Below are positions 48,693-57,385 of a DNA stretch of 57,956 nucleotides, in pieces (the first letter of the stretch is position 1; each line of letters begins with the position of its first letter). The position numbers and the translations under genes are program-made. The stretch is from positions 1-57,956 of the forward strand of contig NZ_SJEW01000027.1 of assembly GCF_005930475.1 (NCBI RefSeq), in the 5' to 3' direction. The notes beneath the pieces were generated by a model, which saw nothing but the letters and a program-made list of their open reading frames with translations, made no database searches and was not told the origin of the DNA. This stretch comes from Modestobacter altitudinis. GTDB taxonomy: Bacteria; Actinomycetota; Actinomycetes; Mycobacteriales; Geodermatophilaceae.

Positions 48693-49111
48693 GTGACCGC
48701 CCCAGCGTCCTGTTCGTCTGCGTGCACAACGCCGGCCGCTCCCAGATGGCCGCCGGCTGGCTCCGGCACCTGGCCGGCGACGCCGTCGAGGTGCGCTCCG
48801 CCGGCTCGGTCCCCGGGGACCAGGTCAACCCCTCTGCCGTGGCGGCGATGGCCGAGGTCGGCATCGACATCTCCGACCAGCGCCCCAAGGTGCTCACCAC
48901 CGACGCCGTCGAGGCCTCCGACGTCGTCATCACCATGGGCTGCGGCGACGCCTGCCCGGTCTTCCCCGGGAAGCGGTACCTGGACTGGGCGCTGGAGGAC
49001 CCGGCGGGCAAGGGCGTGGAGTCCGTCCGCCCCATCCGCGACGAGATCGAGGGCCGCATCCGCGGCCTGCTCGCCGAGCTGCAGGTGCCCGGCGTCAGCA
49101 ATGCCTTGTGA
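48689..49111 (+). CDS. arsC: Arsenate reductase / arsenate-mycothiol transferase
   Basis: A 140-residue LMW-phosphatase-fold ArsC without the helical extension. P-loop C11-VHNAG-R17-[18 protein letters not shown], and [20 protein letters not shown] with the CGDAC cysteines. All residues expected of mycothiol-dependent ArsC are present. GTG 48689 overlaps the pseudogene stop and its own stop overlaps the next arsC-like gene. Highly similar to the catalytic part of the 47679 copy, so duplication is likely. Confidence 0.92.
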   Translation: MSDRPSVLFVCVHNAGRSQMAAGWLRHLAGDAVEVRSAGSVPGDQVNPSAVAAMAEVGIDISDQRPKVLTTDAVEASDVVITMGCGDACPVFPGKRYLDWALEDPAGKGVESVRPIRDEIEGRIRGLLAELQVPGVSNAL

Positions 49112-49560
49112 CGGGCAGGCCCAGCGTCCTGTTCGTCTGCGTGCACAACGCCGGCAAGTCCCAGATGGCCGCCGGCCTGATGGAGGACCTGGCCGGGGAC
49201 GCCATCGACGTCCACTCCGCCGGCACCGCACCCGGTGACGCGGTCAACGAGCAGTCCGCCCGGTCCCTCGCCGAGCTCGGCATCGACATCTCCGGTGCGC
49301 GCCCCAGGCCGATCAGCCCCGAGCTGGTGCGCGGCGTCGACGTCGTGGTGACCCTCGGCCTCGAGGCGCAGGTCGAACCGGTCGAGGGCACGCGCTTCGA
49401 GACCTGGGACACCGACGAGCCCTCGGCACGCGGCATCGAGGGCATGGAGCGGATGCGGCTGGTCCGCGACGACATCGCCGCCCGGGTGCGGTCCCTGGCC
49501 GCCGAACTGGGTGTGCAGCCCGACGTGGCACGCGATCGGGAGGGAGAGCTGTCCGGCTAG
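49108..49560 (+). CDS. ArsC-like LMW phosphatase-family protein, Lys variant
   Basis: A 150-residue paralogue with the start almost identical to the preceding gene ([20 protein letters not shown]). The P-loop Arg is Lys17, giving C-x5-K rather than C-x5-R. The CGDAC loop is replaced by [20 protein letters not shown], so the resolving cysteines of ArsC are absent. The C-terminus contains [20 protein letters not shown]. Reductase or phosphatase chemistry by the known mechanism is therefore doubtful. GTG 49108 overlaps the previous stop. The TAG stop overlaps the TAG of the convergent MFS gene. Confidence 0.88.
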   Translation: MTGRPSVLFVCVHNAGKSQMAAGLMEDLAGDAIDVHSAGTAPGDAVNEQSARSLAELGIDISGARPRPISPELVRGVDVVVTLGLEAQVEPVEGTRFETWDTDEPSARGIEGMERMRLVRDDIAARVRSLAAELGVQPDVARDREGELSG

Positions 49561-50765
49561 GGCCGGGCGCTGAACGCGGCGGCGCCGGCTGCCGCAGCCA
49601 CGACCACGGTCAGCCCGGCGAACATCGCGGGATAGCTGCCGAGGGACTCCGCCAGCGCCGTCCCCGCCCACGGGGCGAGGGCGGCCGCGCCGGTGATCGG
49701 CGCGCTGAACCAGCCCGACAGCGCCCCGTACCGGGCGGTGCCCCACCGGTCGGCGACGGCGGTCGCCTGCAGCAGGGTGCCGGCGCCGCGGGCCGCACCG
49801 GTGAGCACCGCGAGCACCACCAGCAGCCCGCTCGGACCGGGGACCGCGGCCAGCAGCCCGATCGCCACCGCCGAGGCGGCCAGGACGGTGACCGTCCGGG
49901 TGGTGGGGGTGGTGCGGGCGGTCAGCGGCGCGTAGCCCACCCGGCCGAGCAGCTGCCCGGCGCCCAGCAGCCCCAGCGTGGTGGCGGCCAGCGACGCGGA
50001 CATGCCCCGCCCGGTGAGCAGCGGGATCAGCGTCAGGCTCGCCGCGTAGAGGCCGAAGGCGGTGACGGTCAGCGAGCCGGAGAGCAGCAGGAAGGCGCGG
50101 CTGCGCACGACGGACCGCACCGACGACGGGGCGCCGTCCCGGTGCCGGTCCTCCGGGGCCGGGGTCCACGGCGGCGTGAGCAGGAAGGCGTGCAGCGGCA
50201 CCGTCACCACGGCCAGGACGACGGCCAGCACCAGGTACGTGGCCCGCCAGCTCAGCTGCTCGAGCAGCAGGCTGGTCAGCGGCGCGAAGACCGTGCTGGA
50301 CAGGCCGGCGGCCAGGGTCAACGTGGTCAGCGCCCGCACCCGGGCCGGGCCGTACCAGCGGGTGAGCGCGGCGAACGCGGCCTGGTAGAAGACCGCGGCC
50401 ATCGCGACCCCGGCGATCAGCCAGGCGGTGACGAACCACGCGAAGCTCGGCGCCAGCCCGACCCCCGCCGCGGCCGGTGCAGCCAGCAGGGAGCCGGCGG
50501 TCATCACCCGCCGCGGCCCCGCGCGGTCCAGCCACCGCCCGACCGGGATGCCGGCCAGCGCGGAGACCACCAGCCCCGCGGAGAACGCCGCGGTGGCCGC
50601 CGAGGCCGACCAGCCGGTGTCGGCGGTGATCGAGGACAGCGCGACCGGGAAGGCGTAGTACAGGACGCCCCAGCTGACCACCTCGGTGAGGCACAGCGCC
50701 GCCAGCACCCGCCGGGGTGGCTGCCGGGCGACCTCCACGCCGGTGGTGTCGGGCCGGTCGCTCAC
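49557..50765 (-). CDS. MFS transporter linked to ArsO-like flavoprotein
   Basis: A 402-residue, twelve-segment major facilitator. The first half opens with [20 protein letters not shown] and has [13 protein letters not shown] as the motif A loop. The second half follows the central loop [17 protein letters not shown]. It is translated from a GTG overlapping the stop of the flavoprotein gene, so the two act together. No GAPDH gene is adjacent, so it is not the classic ArsJ pair. The exported substrate (inorganic or organic arsenical, or something else) cannot be read from sequence. Confidence 0.88.
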   Translation of the reverse strand: MSDRPDTTGVEVARQPPRRVLAALCLTEVVSWGVLYYAFPVALSSITADTGWSASAATAAFSAGLVVSALAGIPVGRWLDRAGPRRVMTAGSLLAAPAAAGVGLAPSFAWFVTAWLIAGVAMAAVFYQAAFAALTRWYGPARVRALTTLTLAAGLSSTVFAPLTSLLLEQLSWRATYLVLAVVLAVVTVPLHAFLLTPPWTPAPEDRHRDGAPSSVRSVVRSRAFLLLSGSLTVTAFGLYAASLTLIPLLTGRGMSASLAATTLGLLGAGQLLGRVGYAPLTARTTPTTRTVTVLAASAVAIGLLAAVPGPSGLLVVLAVLTGAARGAGTLLQATAVADRWGTARYGALSGWFSAPITGAAALAPWAGTALAESLGSYPAMFAGLTVVVAAAAGAAAFSARP

Positions 50766-52186
50766 CGCCCCGCGGCCGGGGCCCCGATGCTCACCGGCTG
50801 CGGGGCCGGGCCGCAGCAGGCGGCCGGCTCTGGCTCCAGTTCCGGTCCCTCGGCCGAGTACCCGTGCTCGCTGCCGGTGGCGAACCCGACGCCGGTGCTC
50901 TCGGCCGCCTCCCGGGCACCCAGGTCGGTGCTGCAGACCCCGGTCGAGGGCAGCTGCAGCTGGACGGAGCCCGCCGCCTCGACGTCCCCGGCCAGCGCGG
51001 CGGCGATCGAGCGGACCTGCTCATAGCCGGTGGCCAGCAGGAACGTCGGAGCACGGCCGTAGGACTTCATGCCGACCAGGTAGAGGCCCTCGTCGGGGTG
51101 GGCGAGGTCGCGGTGCCCGTGCGGGGGCACGGTGCCGCAGGAGTGCAGGTTCGGGTCGATCAGCGGAGCCAGCCGCGCGGGGGCCTCCACGCCGGGGTCC
51201 AGGTCCAGCCGGACCTCGCGCAGCATGTCCAGGTCGGGACGGAACCCGGTTGCGGCGGCCAGGGCGTCGACGGTCAACCTCAGCGGCGCCTCGTCGCGGC
51301 CGGTGCCGGTCACCTGCAGCTGCCCGCCTGCCGTCGGGGTCAACCGGGTGAGGGTCACCTCGCGGTGCAGCTCGACGTGCCCGGCCTGCACCGCGGTCCT
51401 CAGCGTGGAGCCGAGCAGCCCGCGGGCGGGCAGGCCGTCGGCGTCCCCGCCGCCGTAGAGCCGCGCCGGGGAGCGGCCGCGGATGGCCCAGCTGACCCGG
51501 GTGCCCGGCTCGTCCTGCTGCAGCTCGACCAGCGCGAGCAGGGTGTTGGCCGCGGAGTGGCCCATGCCGACCACCAGTGTGTGTCGGCCGGCGAAGCGGG
51601 CCCGGTCGGCGCCGAGCACGTCGGGCAGAGGTCCGACCAGCCACGGGGCTGCCTCGGCCTCGCCGACCGCGGGCAGGCCGGCGGCACCCAGCGGGTTCGG
51701 CTGACCCCACGTGCCGGAGGCGTCGACGACCGCCCGGGCGGTCAGGTCGAGCACCCGGCCGTCGGCGACGGTGCGCACCAGGTAGGCGCGACCCTCGCGG
51801 CCCACCGTGCGGGTCTTGTCCACCCCGACCCGGGACACCGCGACCACCCGCGTCCCGGTGCGGATCCGCCCGGACAGCTGTGCCGTCGCGGCCAACGGCG
51901 CCAGGTAGCGGTCGACCAGCTCGGCGCCGGTGGGCAGCGCGTCCCGGTCGGGGAGCTCCCAGCCGGTCGCCTCCAGGAGCCGGGCCGCCGCGGCGTCCAC
52001 GTCGTACTCCCACGGGGAGAACAGCCGGACGTGGCCCCAGGAGCGCACCGCGGCGCCCGGCTGGTCGCCGGCCTCCAGCACCAGCGGCTCCAGGCCGCGC
52101 TCGAGCAGGTGCGCGGCAGCGGCCAGGCCGACCGGCCCGGCACCGATCACCACGACCGGCAGGGACTCCGTGCGGTACGCGCTCAT
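50762..52186 (-). CDS. ArsO-like flavin-dependent monooxygenase/oxidoreductase
   Basis: A 474-residue two-dinucleotide-domain flavoprotein. FAD motif PVVVIGAGPVGLAAAAHLLE is at the N-terminus. The NADP motif is HTLVVGMGHSAANTLLAL in the middle, and ATGFRPDL and LYLVGMKSYGRAPTFLL occur later. There is no CxxC disulfide as in thioredoxin reductase. The C-terminal tail contains a vicinal Cys pair (EPAACCGPAPQP) beyond the catalytic fold, a possible As(III)-binding or delivery site. Comparable arsO genes are known from Streptomyces arsenic clusters. ATG 52186 is divergent from a second arsR; the MFS gene follows in the same transcript. Confidence 0.85.
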   Translation of the reverse strand: MSAYRTESLPVVVIGAGPVGLAAAAHLLERGLEPLVLEAGDQPGAAVRSWGHVRLFSPWEYDVDAAAARLLEATGWELPDRDALPTGAELVDRYLAPLAATAQLSGRIRTGTRVVAVSRVGVDKTRTVGREGRAYLVRTVADGRVLDLTARAVVDASGTWGQPNPLGAAGLPAVGEAEAAPWLVGPLPDVLGADRARFAGRHTLVVGMGHSAANTLLALVELQQDEPGTRVSWAIRGRSPARLYGGGDADGLPARGLLGSTLRTAVQAGHVELHREVTLTRLTPTAGGQLQVTGTGRDEAPLRLTVDALAAATGFRPDLDMLREVRLDLDPGVEAPARLAPLIDPNLHSCGTVPPHGHRDLAHPDEGLYLVGMKSYGRAPTFLLATGYEQVRSIAAALAGDVEAAGSVQLQLPSTGVCSTDLGAREAAESTGVGFATGSEHGYSAEGPELEPEPAACCGPAPQPVSIGAPAAGR

Positions 52187-52235
52187 GCCGTGCTCCGTCC
52201 TCGTGCACCGTTGTCCACCAATGCCGAGGGACGTT

Positions 52236-52276
52236 AACAGCCGATGCTGTTGTCAGCAACGTCCGTGTGGCACAAT
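52236..52276 (+). promoter_or_regulatory. Second arsR promoter with operator-like palindrome
   Basis: AACAGC-CGAT-GCTGTT (52236-52251) overlaps TTGTCA (52250-52255, -35-like). CACAAT (52271-52276, -10-like) follows 15 bases later and lies six bases before the arsR ATG. The palindrome over the -35 fits ArsR autorepression and could also control the divergent flavoprotein gene. Confidence 0.5.
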
Positions 52277-52282
52277 CCGACC

Positions 52283-52642
52283 ATGCCCCAGGCCCTGGAC
52301 GTCCGCCTGCTCGACGTCGACGAGCTCACCTCGCCGGCGGACCGCGCGCGCCTGCTCGCCCCCCAGCTGAAGGCCCTCGCCGACCCCAACCGGCTGCACC
52401 TGGTGCTGCTGCTGGCCGAGGGGCCGCGCACGGTCCGCGAGCTCACCGACGCCGCCGGCATGAGCCAGACGCTCGTCAGCCACCACCTCGCGCCGCTGCG
52501 CGAGCAGGGCCTGGTCACGATCACGCCGAGGGGGCGCAGCAACGTCTACGCGCTGTGCTGCGAGGCGCTGGCCGGGCCGGTGAGGGCGCTTGCCACGATC
52601 GCCGCGCTCACCCCCGAGGGTGCCGACGCCTGCTGCTCCTGA
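52283..52642 (+). CDS. arsR: ArsR/SmtB-family repressor with CC pairs
   Basis: A 119-residue winged-helix repressor (LKALADPNRLHLVLLLAEGP, helix-turn-helix MSQTLVSHHLAPLREQGL, wing TPRGRSNVYAL). It lacks the CVCDL motif of the first ArsR. Instead, cysteines occur as C92-C93 after the wing and C117-C118 at the very C-terminus (GADACCS), reminiscent of ArsR proteins that bind As(III) outside the recognition helix. ATG 52283 is leaderless-type (CACAAT six bases upstream); an upstream TTG/ATG frame through the promoter is rejected. Probably controls the divergent MFS-flavoprotein pair. Confidence 0.9.
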   Translation: MPQALDVRLLDVDELTSPADRARLLAPQLKALADPNRLHLVLLLAEGPRTVRELTDAAGMSQTLVSHHLAPLREQGLVTITPRGRSNVYALCCEALAGPVRALATIAALTPEGADACCS

Positions 52643-52789
52643 CCCGGTCGTCCGGTGACGTCGTGGCCGGTGGTGCCCGGCCAGGCTGCGGGGACGGACG
52701 ACCGGCGACGGTCGCGCTGCACGGCCTTCCTCGCGGCCGGGGTCCGGCGGCACCGCTGAGGCGAGCTGCCGCGCGTCCTGGCTCACCGG

Positions 52790-52831
52790 GCGTGCTCCTG
52801 GCTCACTCGACACGCTGAGCCAGGAGCACGC
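52790..52831. terminator. Bidirectional terminator between arsR and DUF998 genes
   Basis: Sixteen-base perfect inverted repeat (GCGTGCTCCTGGCTCA 52790-52805; complement 52816-52831) with a 10-base loop, between convergent genes. A partial copy of its left arm (CCTGGCTCACC) lies just upstream near 52777. The rest of 52643-52861 shows no gene. Confidence 0.75.
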
Positions 52832-52861
52832 GCGATCAGGTCGGCTGATCCCGGGACGCGG

Positions 52862-53680
52862 TCAGCGGCGGCGAGGGGCCCAGGGGTCGTCGGGGTCGAA
52901 GTCGTCCTCGTCGTCGGCCGGGGCGGTCGACGACGAGGCGGGGGGCGCCGGGGCCGCGGGCCGCCCGGCGGCGCGGCGGGCGGCCTCCTCCAGCGCGGCG
53001 TCCCGCTCGGCCGCCCGCAGGGCGCGCTCGACCCGGGCGTCCTCCCGCAGCTGCCGGCGGCTGGGGGTCCCGTCGGCGTTGGTCAGCTCGAGCCAGTCGT
53101 CCTTCTGCCGCCACAGCGCGGCTCCGGCCAGCACCAGCCCGACCGGGATGACGTAGGCGGCGACCCGTTCCATGCCGCCCTCGCCGAGACCGAGGAAGAC
53201 CGCCGAGCCGAAGAAGATGGTGCCGATGACGCCGACCAGGCCGAGGACGGCGAGGGTGGTGCCCAGGCCCTCCGACCGCGGCCGGACCGCGTAGGCCACC
53301 GCGATCAGCCCGACCGCACCGGCGAGCAGGTGGGTGCCGGCGGCGATCTGGTGCACCGTGGCGTTGCCGTCGGAGGGGAACAGCCCCACCAGCAGCACAC
53401 CGAGGCCGGCGAGCACGAGCAGCACCCGGGCCAGCCGCCCACCGCTGCCGGCGAGCCCGGGCCCCAGCAGCAGGACGCCGGCGGCGATGAGCACCCCCTG
53501 CAGCACGAACGAGCCGTTCATGAGCAGCCGGGCGGCGGAGTCCGCCGTCCCCAGGTCGCTGATCACGTCCGCCGAGTAGGAGTAGCCGCCGTACCGCGCG
53601 GCCGCGATCGCCTCCACGACGAAGAACTGACACGTCAGGACCCAGGCGAGTCCGCCCCACCGGTACCGGCTGTCTGTCAC
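52862..53680 (-). CDS. DUF998-family membrane protein
   Basis: A 272-residue protein with about six membrane segments in the first 190 residues. DUF998-like features: [18 protein letters not shown] after the first helix, [20 protein letters not shown] and YAVRP. After the last helix comes a charged, probably helical segment (residues about 195-235: [20 protein letters not shown]) and an acidic/Pro-Ala tail ending DDPWAPRRR. The GTG at 53680 is chosen because GACGAT lies eight bases upstream and longer in-frame extensions cross the divergent ynfA-like gene. Function unknown. Confidence 0.82.
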   Translation of the reverse strand: MTDSRYRWGGLAWVLTCQFFVVEAIAAARYGGYSYSADVISDLGTADSAARLLMNGSFVLQGVLIAAGVLLLGPGLAGSGGRLARVLLVLAGLGVLLVGLFPSDGNATVHQIAAGTHLLAGAVGLIAVAYAVRPRSEGLGTTLAVLGLVGVIGTIFFGSAVFLGLGEGGMERVAAYVIPVGLVLAGAALWRQKDDWLELTNADGTPSRRQLREDARVERALRAAERDAALEEAARRAAGRPAAPAPPASSSTAPADDEDDFDPDDPWAPRRR

Positions 53681-53716
53681 GGGGAGCCATCGTCCCAGCC
53701 GCAGCTGTGCAGGCGG

Positions 53717-53722
53717 CAGAGT
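53717..53722 (+). promoter_or_regulatory. Candidate -10 element for leaderless YnfA gene
   Basis: CAGAGT seven bases before GTG 53730. It supports that GTG rather than the GTG at 53721 as the start. Confidence 0.35.
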
Positions 53723-53729
53723 GTCCCGG

Positions 53730-54062
53730 GTGACCGCCCGTTCCATCGCCCTGTTCCTGCTCGCCGCGGTCCTGGAGATCGGCGGCGCCTGGCTGGTCTG
53801 GCAGGGCCTCCGGGAGCACCGCGGGTGGGCGTGGGTGGGCGCCGGGGCCGTGGCGCTGGTCCTGTACGGCGTGGTGGCCACCGCGCAGCCCGACGCCGCG
53901 TTCGGCCGGGTGCTCGCCGCCTACGGCGGGGTCTTCATCGCCGGGTCGCTGGTCTGGGCGGCGGTGGCCGACGGCTTCCGGCCCGACCGGTGGGACGTCG
54001 GCGGCGCGCTGGTCTGCCTGGTCGGCGTCGCGCTGATCATGTACGCGCCGCGGGGCTCCTGA
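53730..54062 (+). CDS. YnfA-family (UPF0060) small membrane protein
   Basis: A 110-residue protein with four membrane segments, the standard UPF0060 layout. The signature [20 protein letters not shown] opens the protein. [26 protein letters not shown] and [17 protein letters not shown] follow. Some members are SMR-like drug exporters; the role here is unknown. GTG 53730 is preferred; GTG 53721 would add MSR. The 3' end overlaps the convergent EVE-like gene by 26 bases. Confidence 0.9.
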   Translation: MTARSIALFLLAAVLEIGGAWLVWQGLREHRGWAWVGAGAVALVLYGVVATAQPDAAFGRVLAAYGGVFIAGSLVWAAVADGFRPDRWDVGGALVCLVGVALIMYAPRGS

Positions 54063-54477
54063 CCGGGCCGAGGAGGTCGAGGACGGCGGCGTACTGGGCG
54101 GCGGACAGCCACGAGGGGTTGCTGCCGGCCGGCATCCGCAGCACCTCCGCGTCCCGGGCCGCCGGGTGGGCCAGCAGCTCGGCGCGGGCCACCGGTTCGG
54201 CGAGCCGGGTCAGCCGGACGCCGACGACCGGGCCGTCGTCGCCCTCGGCCACGGCGGCGGTCACCTCGCCCAGCGCGTGCACCCCTGGCAGGTGGACGCC
54301 GCTGACCCAGAGCAGGCAGGGCTGGCCCGGGGCCATCAGCTCCAGCCGGTAGGAGCGGCGGACGCACCGGTCGAGCGCGTGGTCGCTGCCCGGTGTCCAG
54401 CCGGGTGCGATCACCTCTGGCGCGGATCGGCTCTTGAGCACCCAGCAGGCGACGTCCCCGGGCTCCAGTCGTGGCAC
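54037..54477 (-). CDS. EVE/PUA-like domain protein
   Basis: A 146-residue soluble protein. Its opening [17 protein letters not shown] and the [19 protein letters not shown] segment with aromatic and Gly residues resemble EVE (PUA-superfamily) domains that read modified nucleic acid bases. [22 protein letters not shown] at the end is conserved among actinobacterial relatives, as I recall. Family assignment is by eye and moderately secure. The GTG at 54477 is used; the open frame upstream overlaps the divergent ligase promoter. Convergent overlap with the YnfA gene is 26 bases. Confidence 0.75.
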   Translation of the reverse strand: MPRLEPGDVACWVLKSRSAPEVIAPGWTPGSDHALDRCVRRSYRLELMAPGQPCLLWVSGVHLPGVHALGEVTAAVAEGDDGPVVGVRLTRLAEPVARAELLAHPAARDAEVLRMPAGSNPSWLSAAQYAAVLDLLGPVRSPAART

Positions 54478-54572
54478 CCGCCCAGCCAACCAGCCCGTCG
54501 CCGGCAGCGACCACCGCGGCCATCCGGTTGCGCGCGTCCGGATCTCGCGCTGCCGACCAGCGAGTTCCCCTC

Positions 54573-54578
54573 TAGCCT
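54573..54578 (+). promoter_or_regulatory. Candidate -10 element for leaderless Mur-ligase gene
   Basis: TAGCCT seven bases before GTG 54586, with no Shine-Dalgarno. It lies in the 108-base divergent region with the EVE-like gene. Confidence 0.35.
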
Positions 54579-54585
54579 TCCCTGG

Positions 54586-56103
54586 GTGGTGTTCCCCCCG
54601 GTCCCCTGGCAGGCCGTCGAGCAGCGCGCGCGGACGGTGGCCGCCGGGCCGGTGACCTCCTCGGGGGCGGTCGACGGCCTGGTGCTGCGCCGGCTCGTCA
54701 CCGACTCCCGGGCGGTGACGCCGGGCTGCCTGTTCGGCTGCGTGCGCGGGCAGGGGAGCGACGGGCACCGCTTCGCCGAGCAGGCGCTGGCCGCCGGTGC
54801 CGCTGCGCTGCTCGTCGACCGTCCGGTGAGCGGGGGAGCGCCGCAGCTGCTGGTGCCCTCGGTGCGCGCCGTGCTCGGCCGGCTCGGCGCCCTGCTCGCC
54901 GGCGACCCGGCCGACCAGCTGCGGCTGGTCGGGGTCACCGGCAGCAACGGCAAGACGACGACGAGCACGCTGGTCCGCGGCGTGCTGGCCGCCGCGGGCG
55001 AGTGCGCTGGGCTGGTCACCACCCTGGGTGCGCGGGTCGGTGGCCAGCAGCGCAGCACCCGGCTGACCACGCCGGAGGCGCCCGAGCTGCACGGCCTGCT
55101 GCGCTGGATGCTCGACGCGGGCGCGACCAGCGCCGTGCTGGAGGCGTCCTCGATCGCGCTCGACGTCGGCCGGGTGGACGGCGTGCACGTCCAGGTGGCG
55201 GTCTTCACCGGCTTCGAGGAGGACCACCTCGACCACCACGGCACCATCGAGCAGTACTGGGCCAGCAAGGCGCGGCTGTTCAGCCCCGAGCGGGCCGACC
55301 GCGCCGTCGTGGTCGTCGACGAGCCGTGGGGCCGGCGGCTGGCCGACCAGGCGCGCATCCCGGTGACCCGGGTCAGCACCGACCCCACCGCGGACGCCGA
55401 CGTCCGGGTGGTCGGCTGGCGCACCGGCGCGGAGGGCACCAGCGTGGTCGTCGAGGACCCCGACGGCCGGCACTGGATCGGCTCGCCGCTGGTCGGCCGG
55501 GTGCACGTGGGCAACCTCGCCGCCGCCTGGGCCACCGGCCGTGTGCTGGGCCTGCGCCCGGACACGGTCGCCGCCGGGATCGCCCGCACCGCACCGCCCG
55601 CCGGCCGGAACACCCTGCTGCGCAGCCCGGACGGCCCGCTGGTGGTGGTCGACTACGCGCACACGCCCGGCGCGCTGGCCGCCGCCTTGCAGACGGCGCG
55701 GGAGCTGACCGGCCCGGCCGGCCGCGTGCACCTCGTGCTGGGCGCGCGCGGGCGGCGGGACCGGTACAAGCGCCAGGGGCTCGGTGTCTCGGCCCGCGCC
55801 GCCGACGAGGTGTGGCTGACCAACGAGGGCAGCCACGGGGAGCGGCCGGAGGCCATCGTCGAGGAGCTGCGGGTGGGGCTGGTCGGCAGCGAGGCGACCG
55901 TGCGGACCGTGCTGGACCGCCGGGAGGCGATCAGCGGGGCCGTGCTGGCCGCCGGCCCGCGGGACGTCGTGCTCGTCGTCGGCCGCGGCCACGAGACGAC
56001 GATGACCGACGACGGCGCCCCGGTGCCCTTCGACGACGCCGCGGTGGCCCGCGCGGCGCTGGAGTCGGTCACGCTGGACCTGGTCACCGAGCAGGCCTCC
56101 TGA
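54586..56103 (+). CDS. MurE-like Mur ligase lacking the DNPR motif
   Basis: A 505-residue ATP-dependent amide ligase with the three Mur domains. N-terminal UDP-binding region (LVTDSRAVTPGCLFGCVRG), P-loop VGVTGSNGKTTT at 115-126, EASSIALDVGRV, carbamylated Lys228 in EQYWASKARLF after DHLDHHGT, and YAHTPGALAAAL at the start of the C-terminal domain. In meso-diaminopimelate MurE the C-terminal domain carries DNPR. Here residues 411-420 read LTNEGSHGER and the nearby GGDRDKGKR-type loop reads GARGRRDRYKR. It stands alone, outside any cell-division cluster, so it is likely a paralogue with a different amino-acid or cell-wall substrate. Confidence 0.88.
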   Translation: MVFPPVPWQAVEQRARTVAAGPVTSSGAVDGLVLRRLVTDSRAVTPGCLFGCVRGQGSDGHRFAEQALAAGAAALLVDRPVSGGAPQLLVPSVRAVLGRLGALLAGDPADQLRLVGVTGSNGKTTTSTLVRGVLAAAGECAGLVTTLGARVGGQQRSTRLTTPEAPELHGLLRWMLDAGATSAVLEASSIALDVGRVDGVHVQVAVFTGFEEDHLDHHGTIEQYWASKARLFSPERADRAVVVVDEPWGRRLADQARIPVTRVSTDPTADADVRVVGWRTGAEGTSVVVEDPDGRHWIGSPLVGRVHVGNLAAAWATGRVLGLRPDTVAAGIARTAPPAGRNTLLRSPDGPLVVVDYAHTPGALAAALQTARELTGPAGRVHLVLGARGRRDRYKRQGLGVSARAADEVWLTNEGSHGERPEAIVEELRVGLVGSEATVRTVLDRREAISGAVLAAGPRDVVLVVGRGHETTMTDDGAPVPFDDAAVARAALESVTLDLVTEQAS

Positions 56104-56146
56104 CCGCTGCCCGGGGTGGGCCGGCTCACAGGAGCAGTCTTCAGGT

Positions 56147-57358
56147 GTGACCGAGGAGTGGGCGGGCCACCGGGTGGGTGAGCCCGGGTTCCGGCGGGCG
56201 GCGGTCGCGGTCTTCCTGGCCGGCATCGCGGTGTTCGCGACGCTCTACGCCCCGCAGGCGCTGCTGCCGGAGCTGACCCGCTCCTTCGGGGTCTCCCCGG
56301 CGTCCTCGACGCTGGCCATCTCGATCAGCACCGGGGCGCTGGCCGTCGGGCTGCTGGTCCTCGGACCCGTCTCCGACCGGCGCGGCCGGACCGGCATCCT
56401 GCAGGCCGGCCTCGCCTCCGCCGCGGTGCTGGCGGTGCTCATCGCGCTGGCGCCGTCCTGGTGGGTGCTGCTGGTGCTGCGGGGCCTGCAGGGCTTCGCG
56501 CTGGCCGCGCTGCCGGCGGTGGCGGTGGCCTACCTGCGCGAGGAGCTGCACGCCGGGGTGAGCTCCCGGGCGATCGGCCTGTACGTCAGCGGCACCGCGA
56601 TCGGCGGGCTCTCCGGCCGGTTGATCAGCGGCTTCCTCACCGAGCTGGGCGGCTGGCGGACGGCGCTGGCCGGGGTGGCCGCCCTGGCGGTGGGCTGCGC
56701 GGTCGCCGTCCGGCTGCTGCTGCCGCCCTCCCGCCGGTTCACCCGGGTGCCGCGGGAGGGCCGGTTGCTGCGGCAGCTGGGTCAGGCGTTCACCGACCCG
56801 GCGCTGCTGGCGCTGTACGGCGTGGCGGCGCTGCTGATGGGCGGGTTCGTGGCGGTCTACAACGCGGCCACCTTCCGGCTGGAGTCCGCGCCGTACTCGC
56901 TGTCCCCGGCGCTGGTCGGGCTGGTGTTCCTGGCCTACCTGCTCGGCTCGGTGAGCTCGCCGGTCGCCGGCTGGCTGGCCGACCGGTCCGGTCGGCGGCT
57001 GGTCGTGCCCGGCACGGTGCTGCTGATGGGTGCCGGGATCGCGCTCACCCTGCCCGCTCCGCTGTGGTGCGTGATCGCCGGCCTGTGCGTGCTGACCGTC
57101 GGCTTCTTCGCCGCGCACGGCGTCGCGAGCGGCTGGGTGGCGGCGCGCGCCCAGCTCGGTGGCCGGGCGGTGGGGCAGGCGGCGTCGCTGTACTCGTTCT
57201 CGTACTACGTCGGGTCGTCGGTCGGCGGCACGCTCGCCGGGCGGGCGTGGTCCGACGCCGGGTGGTCCGGGGTGGCCGTGCTGGCCGGTGGGGCGACCCT
57301 CGGTGCGCTGGTGCTCAGCCTGGTGCTCGGCCGGACGCGCTCCCTGGGACGCCGCTGA
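56147..57358 (+). CDS. MFS transporter, YnfM-like
   Basis: A 403-residue, twelve-segment major facilitator. FLAGIAVFATLYAPQALLPE with FGVSPASSTLAIS in the first helices is typical of the YnfM/arabinose-efflux-like subgroup. The motif A loop is GPVSDRRGRTGI, repeated as GWLADRSGRRLV in the second half. The substrate is unknown. GTG 56147 has AGGAG about 12 bases upstream. It lies 43 bases after the Mur-ligase gene and may share its transcript. Confidence 0.9.
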   Translation: MTEEWAGHRVGEPGFRRAAVAVFLAGIAVFATLYAPQALLPELTRSFGVSPASSTLAISISTGALAVGLLVLGPVSDRRGRTGILQAGLASAAVLAVLIALAPSWWVLLVLRGLQGFALAALPAVAVAYLREELHAGVSSRAIGLYVSGTAIGGLSGRLISGFLTELGGWRTALAGVAALAVGCAVAVRLLLPPSRRFTRVPREGRLLRQLGQAFTDPALLALYGVAALLMGGFVAVYNAATFRLESAPYSLSPALVGLVFLAYLLGSVSSPVAGWLADRSGRRLVVPGTVLLMGAGIALTLPAPLWCVIAGLCVLTVGFFAAHGVASGWVAARAQLGGRAVGQAASLYSFSYYVGSSVGGTLAGRAWSDAGWSGVAVLAGGATLGALVLSLVLGRTRSLGRR

Positions 57359-57385
57359 GCCGCGGCGCCCCGGGGCGGAGGCCCG

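Noticed and set aside
46090-52642. Arsenic island as a recent mobile element
   Set aside because: No integrase, transposase, tRNA-flanking repeat or composition break is visible; transfer is possible but unsupported within this window.
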